Assembly (NCBI RefSeq): GCF_937889215.1
Contig: NZ_CALBEX010000308.1
Coordinates: 1-12,788, forward strand
Length of the DNA: 12,788 nucleotides
Source: an uncultured Limnohabitans sp.
GTDB lineage: Bacteria; Pseudomonadota; Gammaproteobacteria; Burkholderiales; Burkholderiaceae_C
Reading direction: 5' to 3'
In this document: positions 7,379 through 12,788 of the stretch, in pieces
Layout of the letters: every line of letters begins with the position of its first letter
How positions within the stretch are numbered: the first letter of the stretch is position 1
The notes under the pieces: model-generated
Databases searched by the model: none
What the model saw: only the letters and a program-made list of their open reading frames with translations
Told to the model about the DNA's origin: nothing
Position numbers and translations under genes: made by a program

Positions 7379-8149
7379 TTAATGGCCTTGTTTGAGCGTG
7401 CCTGTGACGTAGCGCTGAACCTCAGGGTGGCTCAGGACGGCTTCGGGTTGGTCATCGGCGATCACTCGCCCACTGTAAAAGGCGATGACCCTGTCGGAGT
7501 ACTGGGTCACAATTTCCATGTCGTGTTCAACAAATAAAACGGTCACATTTTCACTCGACAAGGCAGCGGAAATGGTGTCCATCATGGGGAATTTCTCGTC
7601 CACAGATACCCCGCTGGTGGGCTCGTCTAACAACAACAATTTGGGCTTGCCGGTCAAAGACATCGCAATGTCCAGCAGTTTTCTCACGCCACCAGGCAGT
7701 TCGGCAACGCGGCGGTGCAGATGGGCCGTCAGGTCGAATTTTTCGAGCAAGGCTTCGGCCCGTTCAATTCTTTGCGACGCGTGGGCCGGTTGCCAAAACG
7801 ATTGCTGGCCATCGTTGCAGGCTGCAGCCACCAACATGTTGTCCAAGGTCGTCATGTCCAGCGCCAGTTGGGGAATCTGAAATGAACGTGCAATGCCCAT
7901 GGCCGTGATTTGACGTGGTCCTAATCCTTCAATCGATTGGCCATCCAATTCGATGCGGCCCGCATCGGGTTTCAGGTAGCCGGTGACCATGTTCACAAAC
8001 GTGGTTTTGCCGGCACCGTTGCTGCCAATCAGGCTCACGCGTTGTCCTGCTGGGATATCGATGTTCACGTCATCGGCGGCTGTGACAGCGCCGAATGATT
8101 TTTTCAACCCCTGCGCTCGGAGCATGGTCTTGGTGGAGGTGTTGTTCAT
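7379..8149 (-). CDS. livG: Branched-chain amino acid-type ABC transporter ATP-binding protein, LivG family
   Basis: The second ATPase of the Liv-type importer is 256 aa, the usual LivG length. Visible motifs are Walker A GSNGAGKT (42-49), the Q-loop glutamine in ARSFQIPQL (Q91), signature position LPGGV (151-155), Walker B LLLLDE (171-176) followed by PTSGVS, and the switch histidine in FVEHDMEIV (H209). The signature departs from both LSGGQ and the common LivG LSYGQ, with Pro at the serine position. I chose ATG 8149 because it overlaps the livM stop in an ATGA junction and has AAGGA eight to nine bases upstream. The open frame extends 12 codons further, but those lie inside livM. It should assemble with LivF under the LivH/LivM pore. 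Confidence 0.93.
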   Translation of the reverse strand: MNNTSTKTMLRAQGLKKSFGAVTAADDVNIDIPAGQRVSLIGSNGAGKTTFVNMVTGYLKPDAGRIELDGQSIEGLGPRQITAMGIARSFQIPQLALDMTTLDNMLVAAACNDGQQSFWQPAHASQRIERAEALLEKFDLTAHLHRRVAELPGGVRKLLDIAMSLTGKPKLLLLDEPTSGVSVDEKFPMMDTISAALSSENVTVLFVEHDMEIVTQYSDRVIAFYSGRVIADDQPEAVLSHPEVQRYVTGTLKQGH

Positions 8150-9102
8150 GGCGGAGTTTCCTTCTTGGCGCGCTTGTCCATCCACAAGCTCCCCAAACCT
8201 CGGGGCAGGAAGCGGATCACGACCAGCAAGAACAAGCCCATGGCCAGTTGCCAGGTGTTGGGGAAATAGAGGTTAGAGAAAGACCGGACAACTTCGACCA
8301 CAAAAGAGCCCAAAAACACAGCCAGCATGCTTTGATGACCGGCCAAGATGGCCACAAAAACAAACTCTCCAGAGGTCGTCCAGTAGCTGAAGTTGGGATC
8401 AATGTGGCCCAAGGACATGAGCGTCAAAGCCCCACCGGCGCCACCCATGAAGGCCGCAATTAGAAAATTGAAGGCAATCGATTGAGACACCGATGCGCCC
8501 AAATACTCGACGCGCAATTCGTTTTCGCGGATTGCCAAAGACACCAAACCTCTGACCGAGTCCGCATAGATGCGTGCCAGTGTGGCGATGATGCCCACCA
8601 CCACAACGGCCAAGTTGTAAAGCAACCAATTGGATTCGCCTGCTTCAATGGCATGGCCAAACAAAGTGGGTCGACTGACGTTGAATCCGTCTGAGCCACC
8701 CAAACTTTCTGTTTTGACCAAAATGCCATAAAGAACCATGGAGATGGCCAAGGTCAGCATGGCGAAAAAGATTCCTCTGTAGCGTGACAGCAAAGGGGCG
8801 AACGGCAAGGTGCACAGTGTGGCAGCAAAGCCGCCCACCAGAACCATCAAAATGGCATCGGTGACGCCCAAGTGATTGGCGGCCAGGGCCGTGGCATATC
8901 CGCCTGCAGCAAAAACAAAGCCTTGCCCAAACGAAACAACGTCGCTTCGCATTTGAATGACAATGCCCAGAGAAACCAATCCGTGCGATAGGGCCATGGT
9001 CGACAAAAAGAGCAGCCATTTGGGCATTGCCAGCCCGGCCAGTAAAAATACAACAACCAACAATGCACCCATGCGCAAGGTTTTCAACGGGCTTGTGTGC
9101 AT
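8146..9102 (-). CDS. livM: Branched-chain amino acid-type ABC transporter permease, LivM family
   Basis: This 318-aa inner-membrane subunit forms half of the import channel. Hydrophobic segments are spread through the protein (roughly 12-50, 83-103, 112-129, 160-176, 208-231, 245-270, 284-298). Family landmarks are SFGQGFVFAAGGYATA (57-72), TLAISMVLYGILVKTESLGG (117-136) and a RENELRVEYLG segment (192-202), the last matching the LivM cytoplasmic region. The EAA-like loop reads AILAGHQSMLAVFLGSFV rather than the more usual GGxGS form. ATG 9102 shares a base with the livH stop (TGATG junction) and has GAGGA seven bases upstream, so translation is coupled. Its own stop overlaps livG by four bases. 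Confidence 0.93.
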   Translation of the reverse strand: MHTSPLKTLRMGALLVVVFLLAGLAMPKWLLFLSTMALSHGLVSLGIVIQMRSDVVSFGQGFVFAAGGYATALAANHLGVTDAILMVLVGGFAATLCTLPFAPLLSRYRGIFFAMLTLAISMVLYGILVKTESLGGSDGFNVSRPTLFGHAIEAGESNWLLYNLAVVVVGIIATLARIYADSVRGLVSLAIRENELRVEYLGASVSQSIAFNFLIAAFMGGAGGALTLMSLGHIDPNFSYWTTSGEFVFVAILAGHQSMLAVFLGSFVVEVVRSFSNLYFPNTWQLAMGLFLLVVIRFLPRGLGSLWMDKRAKKETPP

Positions 9103-9995
9103 CAGATTTTCCTCGCTTGTACGCGTTGGAACAAACCCTCAGGTCTGAACACCAACACAATGGCCATGGCAATGTAAATACTGAAAAGTTCAGCTGCCGG
9201 CCAGGTGTGAACGGCCAAGGCTCTGGCCAGGCCAACAATGATGGCGCCGATGGCGGCGCCCTGAATGCTGCCCAATCCCCCAATGATGACCACAGCAAAC
9301 GACACGATGATGACCCCAGATGCAAGCCCAGGTTGGACTGAAATCATGGGCGCGGTCATGGCACCTGCCAAGGAGGCTAAAAACACGCCGAATACGAAAG
9401 CCCATGTGCAGACCCGTGCGACATTGATGCCCATGCTGGCCGCAATTTCATTGCTGTGAATCACGGCGAGCACGATTTTTCCGGTGCGGGTTCGGTTCAG
9501 GCCCCACCAAACACCCAAGCCGCAAACGATGGCAAAGCCAATCAGCGTGAAGTCGTAGCCGACATAGGACAAAGGGCCCATTTCCAGCAGTCCAAAGAGC
9601 ATGTAAGGCTCTGTCACGTAGTAAGGCACTGCACCCCAGATGAGCTTGGTCGCGTCTTCCAAGATCAGAAAGAGGGAGTAAGTGACCAGCACCAATAAGA
9701 CTTCATCTCGCCCATAAAAAGAGCGCAGCAAAAACCGCTCGATCAGCGGTGCAGTCACCAAGGCCACAGCTGCAGCGGCCAACACCATGGCCAAAAGAGA
9801 CCAAACAGGTGAGAGCCCAAGAGCCACCGACCAAGCCACAAAAGAAGCGGTGACGTAAGCCCCCACCGCGTAGAAGCTGCCATGGGCAATGTTCAAAATT
9901 TTGAGGACCCCGAACACCAGTGTCAGGCCTAAAGCAACGATGAACAGCCATGAGGCGTAAATGATGCCGTCGAAAAGTATGGTCAATGCAAGCAT
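9102..9995 (-). CDS. livH: Branched-chain amino acid-type ABC transporter permease, LivH family
   Basis: This 297-aa inner-membrane subunit forms the other half of the channel. The N-terminal helix carries the LivH hallmark LTLVFGVLKILNIAHGSFYAVGAY (24-47). Further helices lie near 63-82, 98-113, 150-166, 198-215 and 228-262. The EAA-type loop is VIIGGLGSIQGAAIGAIIVG (236-255), and the end has the conserved FRPEGLFQR (283-291). The start ATG at 9995 has GGTGGA about nine to ten bases upstream. About 150 bp separate it from the binding-protein gene upstream; that gap contains a strong hairpin, unlike the tight junctions that follow. The order binding protein-H-M-G-F is the standard HAAT arrangement. 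Confidence 0.94.
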   Translation of the reverse strand: MLALTILFDGIIYASWLFIVALGLTLVFGVLKILNIAHGSFYAVGAYVTASFVAWSVALGLSPVWSLLAMVLAAAAVALVTAPLIERFLLRSFYGRDEVLLVLVTYSLFLILEDATKLIWGAVPYYVTEPYMLFGLLEMGPLSYVGYDFTLIGFAIVCGLGVWWGLNRTRTGKIVLAVIHSNEIAASMGINVARVCTWAFVFGVFLASLAGAMTAPMISVQPGLASGVIIVSFAVVIIGGLGSIQGAAIGAIIVGLARALAVHTWPAAELFSIYIAMAIVLVFRPEGLFQRVQARKI

Positions 9996-10026
9996 CGGTC
10001 AAATTCCACCAAAGAAGGGACGCTGT

Positions 10027-10058
10027 AAAAGATCGGCTTGCATTTTCTGCAAGCCGAT
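10027..10058 (-). terminator. Intercistronic hairpin (attenuator/partial terminator or mRNA stabiliser)
   Basis: A perfect 11-bp inverted repeat, ATCGGCTTGCA (10032-10042) and TGCAAGCCGAT (10048-10058), flanks a 5-nt loop. On the transcribed minus strand the hairpin is followed by C and then UUUU. It lies in the gap between the binding-protein stop and livH. Such structures in binding-protein transporter operons commonly reduce downstream transcription or protect the upstream mRNA, giving excess binding protein. The U run is short, so full termination is unlikely. Confidence 0.6.
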
Positions 10059-10134
10059 GCGCGCAGACCCGTGGCATCACAGCACCCGGCATGCGTGTGG
10101 ATAACGCTAACCGGGGGTGGCCATGCCTGCGTGT

Positions 10135-10149
10135 CTGATTTCAAATCAG
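10135..10149. repeat. Palindrome CTGATTTCAAATCAG over the binding-protein stop codon
   Basis: Seven-base arms CTGATTT and AAATCAG flank a single central C, and the stop codon (10146-10148) falls inside the right arm. The spacing is too small for an RNA hairpin at full length, so a DNA-level site or coincidence is more likely. Confidence 0.3.
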
Positions 10150-11450
10150 CATTTGGCGCCTTTAAAGCCGCTCTTGATCCATTCCTCTGAGCTTATATTG
10201 GCTGGCGGATTCACGCACTCGGCTGGAAACCGGATGATGTCCACAATGTCAACGCGCTTTTTGGCCGGGTTGTATTTGGTTTTACCGATGGCCGTGTCTT
10301 GAATGGCTTGGTGGCCCTTGCCGTTGGTCATGCGAATCATGCCGGCTGGAGATTCCCAGCTGGAATTTTTCATCGCTGCAGCCAGTTGCTCATGGTTTGG
10401 TTTTTTCCCGCCATTGGCTGCCGTGGCTTTTTCAACGGCCAGCTTCAAACCCAACAAGGCTTGAACCATCCGGTAAGGGGCTTGCACGGGGATGGTGTTG
10501 TATTTGTCCTCATACAACTTGAACCACCAGCGGTTGAGTGGGGTATCGGGCGACATCAAGCCGTAGGCACCACGGGCTCCCAAAATCACATCGTCAGGCA
10601 TTTTTTGTCCCAAACCCGGCAAAACGTGGTCACCCGCAGACAGGATGACTTGCGAGCGGCGCATCACACCCCGAGGGGCGGATTGCAAAATGAAGGACTG
10701 CAAGTCGCCACCCCACAGGCTGGAATGGGTGATGGTGGCGGGTTTGGACAGAAGTGATGAGATCTCAGTGCCATATTGCCCTGCGCCGAACTTGGGACGC
10801 AAGTCTTGCTGGGTTTTGGCTTCGGGGAACAGTTGGGCGGCCGTCAACTGGAAGTCTTTCAAAGAATCATGCCCCCAAGCGTAATCTTGGTTGATGTAGT
10901 TGATGGTGTCGACTTTGAAGTTTTTGGCTTTGAGATAGCGTCCTAAAGACACGTTGTCCATGGTCGCATGTGCGGCTGTACGGAACACGTAGTTGTAATC
11001 TTTCTCTTCAAATATTCGGGGTGTTCCGCAATCGTAAAGAATCAAAAATTTCTTCATTTCCTCCGCAACAGGAGCCGCAGCCAGGCAGTCACCTGAGCCG
11101 ACATAACCGACAACAGCATCGACTTTTTCGCGGTCGTACAGGTTGCGCAATTCCTGCACTTGTTTGGTCGCACCACCGGCTTCGTCCACGTAAACGGCTT
11201 CGAACTTCATGCCGCCAAACCCTTTTTTGTCATAAGGCGCGGGGGCTTGTCCGTTGTTGAAGGCATCGACCAAAATTTTGGCGCCATTGACTGCAGGAAT
11301 GCCAAAACTGTCTGCAGCTTGGCCAGACAAAAAGCTAATGATGCCGACGCGGAAAGTCTCTTCTGCTTGCGCGGGCGCAGATGCGGCACACAACAGGCCC
11401 ATCGTGGCGGCCACGCTCGATAACTTCATGATGACGGTCTTATGGTTCAT
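10146..11450 (-). CDS. ABC transporter substrate-binding protein, Liv/HAAT family (Peripla_BP_6-like)
   Basis: This 434-aa periplasmic binding protein of the LivJ/LivK class is the first gene of the six-gene operon. Residues 1-29 form a Sec signal peptide (basic start, hydrophobic MGLLCAASA core, cleavage expected after AQA). The mature protein opens with the family pattern ETFRVGIISFLSGQAADSFG, continues with NGAKILVDAFNNG and VDAVVGYVGSGDCLAAAPVAEE, and spans two lobes. It is longer than LivJ/LivK (about 370 aa), as is common for relatives that bind aromatic or other organic acids. The mature protein has four cysteines, C122, C141, C412 and C434, which could form two disulfides. C21 in the signal lacks a proper lipobox. 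ATG 11450 is supported by GGAG eight bases upstream; an internal Met at residue 8 has none. Ligand unknown. Confidence 0.92.
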   Translation of the reverse strand: MNHKTVIMKLSSVAATMGLLCAASAPAQAEETFRVGIISFLSGQAADSFGIPAVNGAKILVDAFNNGQAPAPYDKKGFGGMKFEAVYVDEAGGATKQVQELRNLYDREKVDAVVGYVGSGDCLAAAPVAEEMKKFLILYDCGTPRIFEEKDYNYVFRTAAHATMDNVSLGRYLKAKNFKVDTINYINQDYAWGHDSLKDFQLTAAQLFPEAKTQQDLRPKFGAGQYGTEISSLLSKPATITHSSLWGGDLQSFILQSAPRGVMRRSQVILSAGDHVLPGLGQKMPDDVILGARGAYGLMSPDTPLNRWWFKLYEDKYNTIPVQAPYRMVQALLGLKLAVEKATAANGGKKPNHEQLAAAMKNSSWESPAGMIRMTNGKGHQAIQDTAIGKTKYNPAKKRVDIVDIIRFPAECVNPPANISSEEWIKSGFKGAKC

Positions 11451-11478
11451 TGCTTTGTCTCCTGGTCATTGAAATAAA

Positions 11479-11503
11479 TTGAAAATTCAACCGAAAATTG
11501 AAT
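11479..11503. repeat. AT-rich nested inverted repeats in the operon leader
   Basis: TTGAA (11479-11483) and TTCAA (11486-11490) form one inverted pair. ATTCAA (11485-11490) pairs again with TTGAAT (11498-11503) across seven bases. The shared central arm means only one pairing can form at a time. The block covers the possible -10 region of the leftward promoter, so an operator is plausible. Confidence 0.35.
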
Positions 11504-11615
11504 GGGTGTCAGAGCGATTGACGCATTGCCAATATGTGCCTCGCTCATCGACCCATCTGCGATTCATCTTAATTTCGGAGTTGGGAACCCTCATGTCCCT
11601 GCAGCGACAGATTGA

Positions 11616-11631
11616 CAGTTCATAAGAACTG
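11616..11631. repeat. 16-bp palindrome CAGTTC-ATAA-GAACTG (candidate operator)
   Basis: Perfect 6-bp arms flank a 4-bp AT spacer, giving dyad symmetry typical of a dimeric regulator site. It sits midway between the divergent operon and aldo/keto reductase genes, where it could control either or both. No T tract follows on either strand, so it is not a terminator. No regulator gene lies in the window. Confidence 0.4.
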
Positions 11632-11730
11632 AAAGCTGCGGGCCGGGGCCTGGATATTTTTCTGGATTGCCGTTCTGCTGTCTGGGTGGCACTATTGGGG
11701 TTTGTCCTTTTCCATAAGCGAGACTTCCTG

Positions 11731-12726
11731 ATGAAATACACCACCCTAGGCACCAGCCTTTTGAAAATTTCCCGTCTTTGCCTAGGCACCATGATGTTTG
11801 GTGACCAGACCCCCTTGGAGGATGCGCGAAGCATCGTGGCCGATGCGCAGGACAAGGGCTGCAACTTCATCGACACGGCCGACGTTTACACACTGGGCCA
11901 GTCCGAAGAGATGGTGGGTCAAATCCTCAAGGGGCATCGCCATCGGTGGGTGCTGGCCAGCAAGGTTGGCAACCCCATGTCGGACCAGCCCAACCATCAA
12001 GGTTACTCGCGCAGCTGGATGCTGCGGGCTTGTGAAGACAGTTTGCGGCGTTTGGATACCGACCATCTGGACATTTATTACCTGCACCGCGATTACAACG
12101 GCATGAACTTGGAAGAGCCCTTACGTGCCATCGAAGCTTTGCTGCGCGACGGCAAGATCCGCTACTGGGGCGTGTCCAATTTCCGGGGCTGGCGCATTGC
12201 CGAAATGGTGAACATGGCACGCCAGATGAACATGCCCGGGCCGGTCGTGTGCCAGCCTTATTACAACCTGCTCAACCGCTTGCCCGAGGTAGAAGTGCTG
12301 GAAGCGTGTGGACATTACGGTTTGGGCGTGGTGCCCTACAGCCCGATTGCACGCGGGGTGCTCACGGGCAAATATGCACCCGGCCAAACGCCCGCCGAAG
12401 GCAGCCGTGCCGCGCGTGGTGACAAACGCATCATGGAAACCGAGTTTCGGGCCGAGTCGCTGCAGATTGCGCAAACCCTGCGCCAGCATTGCGAGGCCAA
12501 AGGCGTATCGTTGGCGCACTTTGCCACCGCGTGGGTCTTGGCCAACCGCCATGTGAGCGCTGTCATTGCTGGCCCCCGCACGCTGGCGCAGTGGCAAGAC
12601 TACGCAGGCGCTTTGGATGTGGAGATCACCGCCGAAGACGAAGCCATCGTCAACAGCTTGGTGGCCATGGGTCATCCCTCTACGCCCGGATACAACGATT
12701 CGTCTTATCCCTTGAATGGGCGCTGA
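11731..12726 (+). CDS. Aldo/keto reductase family oxidoreductase
   Basis: The 331-aa cytosolic enzyme should reduce an aldehyde or ketone, or oxidise an alcohol, with NAD(P)H. The (beta/alpha)8-barrel family signs are MKYTTLGTS at the N-terminus, CLGTMMFG, and the catalytic tetrad D48 (in NFIDTADVY), Y53, K78 (VLASKVG) and H119 (YYLHRD). The C-terminal half has GVSNFRGW, VVCQPYYNLLNR, VVPYSPIARGVLTGKY and a cofactor-binding AVIAGPRTLAQ segment. I chose ATG 11731, as the family starts with MKY...LG; the frame is open from 11686 but the added residues do not fit. Only a weak GAG ribosome site lies upstream. It is divergent from the Liv-type operon and may share its regulation. The physiological substrate is not identifiable. 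Confidence 0.92.
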   Translation: MKYTTLGTSLLKISRLCLGTMMFGDQTPLEDARSIVADAQDKGCNFIDTADVYTLGQSEEMVGQILKGHRHRWVLASKVGNPMSDQPNHQGYSRSWMLRACEDSLRRLDTDHLDIYYLHRDYNGMNLEEPLRAIEALLRDGKIRYWGVSNFRGWRIAEMVNMARQMNMPGPVVCQPYYNLLNRLPEVEVLEACGHYGLGVVPYSPIARGVLTGKYAPGQTPAEGSRAARGDKRIMETEFRAESLQIAQTLRQHCEAKGVSLAHFATAWVLANRHVSAVIAGPRTLAQWQDYAGALDVEITAEDEAIVNSLVAMGHPSTPGYNDSSYPLNGR

Positions 12727-12788
12727 AACGCAGCTTGTTTGTCAGGTGTTGCGAGCGGCACCTTGGTGAAAATGAAGTAGGGCCTGCT
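12727..12788. other. Trailing sequence, no feature recognised
   Basis: The last 62 bp after the aldo/keto reductase stop show no gene, hairpin or T tract that I can support. The 3' end of a neighbouring gene could lie in it but cannot be judged from this length. Confidence 0.3.

Larger units (their letters stand above)
11451..11730. promoter_or_regulatory. Divergent promoter region, Liv-type operon and aldo/keto reductase
   Basis: This 280-bp non-coding gap must drive the operon leftward and the reductase gene rightward. It holds an AT-rich block with nested inverted repeats (11479-11503) just upstream of the operon's ribosome site and a 16-bp palindrome (11616-11631) near the middle. Leftward, CTGACA (complement of 11507-11512) lies 16 bp from TTGAAT (complement of 11485-11490), a possible but weak sigma-70 promoter that would give a leader of under 40 nt. 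No tRNA, sRNA or riboswitch fold was recognised. Confidence 0.45.

Noticed and set aside
8645..9325. 226-codon minus-strand open frame spanning the livH/livM junction
   Set aside because: It is an alternate frame of two genes with clear permease motifs and an overlapping stop/start junction.
11385..11400. Lipoprotein signal in the Liv-type binding protein (cysteine at residue 21)
   Set aside because: The residues before C21 are Gly-Leu-Leu, which lacks the small residue needed at -1; a Sec signal cleaved after AQA fits better.
11667..11696. Sigma-70 promoter TTGCCG-17-CACTAT for the aldo/keto reductase gene
   Set aside because: Only partial agreement with both hexamers; too weak to list without start-site data.
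11487..11876. 129-codon minus-strand open frame across the divergent promoter region
   Set aside because: It runs antisense into the aldo/keto reductase gene and has no recognisable domain; its intergenic part contains the repeats and likely promoters.

Overview
The window carries ten protein genes in two ABC-importer loci plus flanking enzymes, with no RNA genes, insertion sequences, CRISPR arrays or transcriptional regulator visible. The moderately high GC content, the protein styles (two different importer families next to a CoA ligase, an FAH-family hydrolase and a ketopantoate-reductase-like enzyme) and the signal peptides fit a betaproteobacterium of the order Burkholderiales, probably Comamonadaceae. 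That placement is inference from style, not from a marker gene.

Region 1 (1-1787): a 2-dehydropantoate 2-reductase family gene (+) meets a fumarylacetoacetate hydrolase (FAH) family gene (-) tail to tail; their 3' ends overlap by 18 bp. Region 2 (1788-2175) is a 388-bp divergent intergenic region. It holds a 14-bp near-exact direct repeat whose copies lie 83 bp apart, a candidate regulatory element.

Region 3 (2176-4980, +) is a compact NitT/TauT/SsuABC-type import operon: exported binding protein, ATPase, permease. The permease reading frame is broken near its 3' end. Reading the tetranucleotide GGTC (4759-4762) twice restores a full-length family member, so this looks like loss of one copy of a tandem GGTC, either real or a sequence error.

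Region 4 (11450 down to 5059, -) is a six-gene operon: branched-chain-amino-acid-type (HAAT/Liv) binding protein, LivH, LivM, LivG and LivF components, then an AMP-forming acyl-CoA ligase. The gene junctions from LivH to LivF overlap or nearly touch. An 11-bp-stem hairpin followed by a short U run lies between the binding-protein gene and livH and may lower expression of the membrane and ATPase genes relative to the binding protein. The terminal ligase suggests that the transported substrate is a carboxylic acid activated to its CoA thioester on entry, rather than an amino acid; this is inference.

Region 5 (11451-12788): a divergent promoter region with several inverted repeats, then an aldo/keto reductase gene (+) and 62 bp of trailing sequence. 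Overall the window looks like accessory catabolic and transport DNA for organic acids. I found no clearly novel system. The points most worth a second look are the broken permease, the transporter-ligase coupling, the altered catalytic and signature motifs, and the repeats in the two divergent promoter regions.
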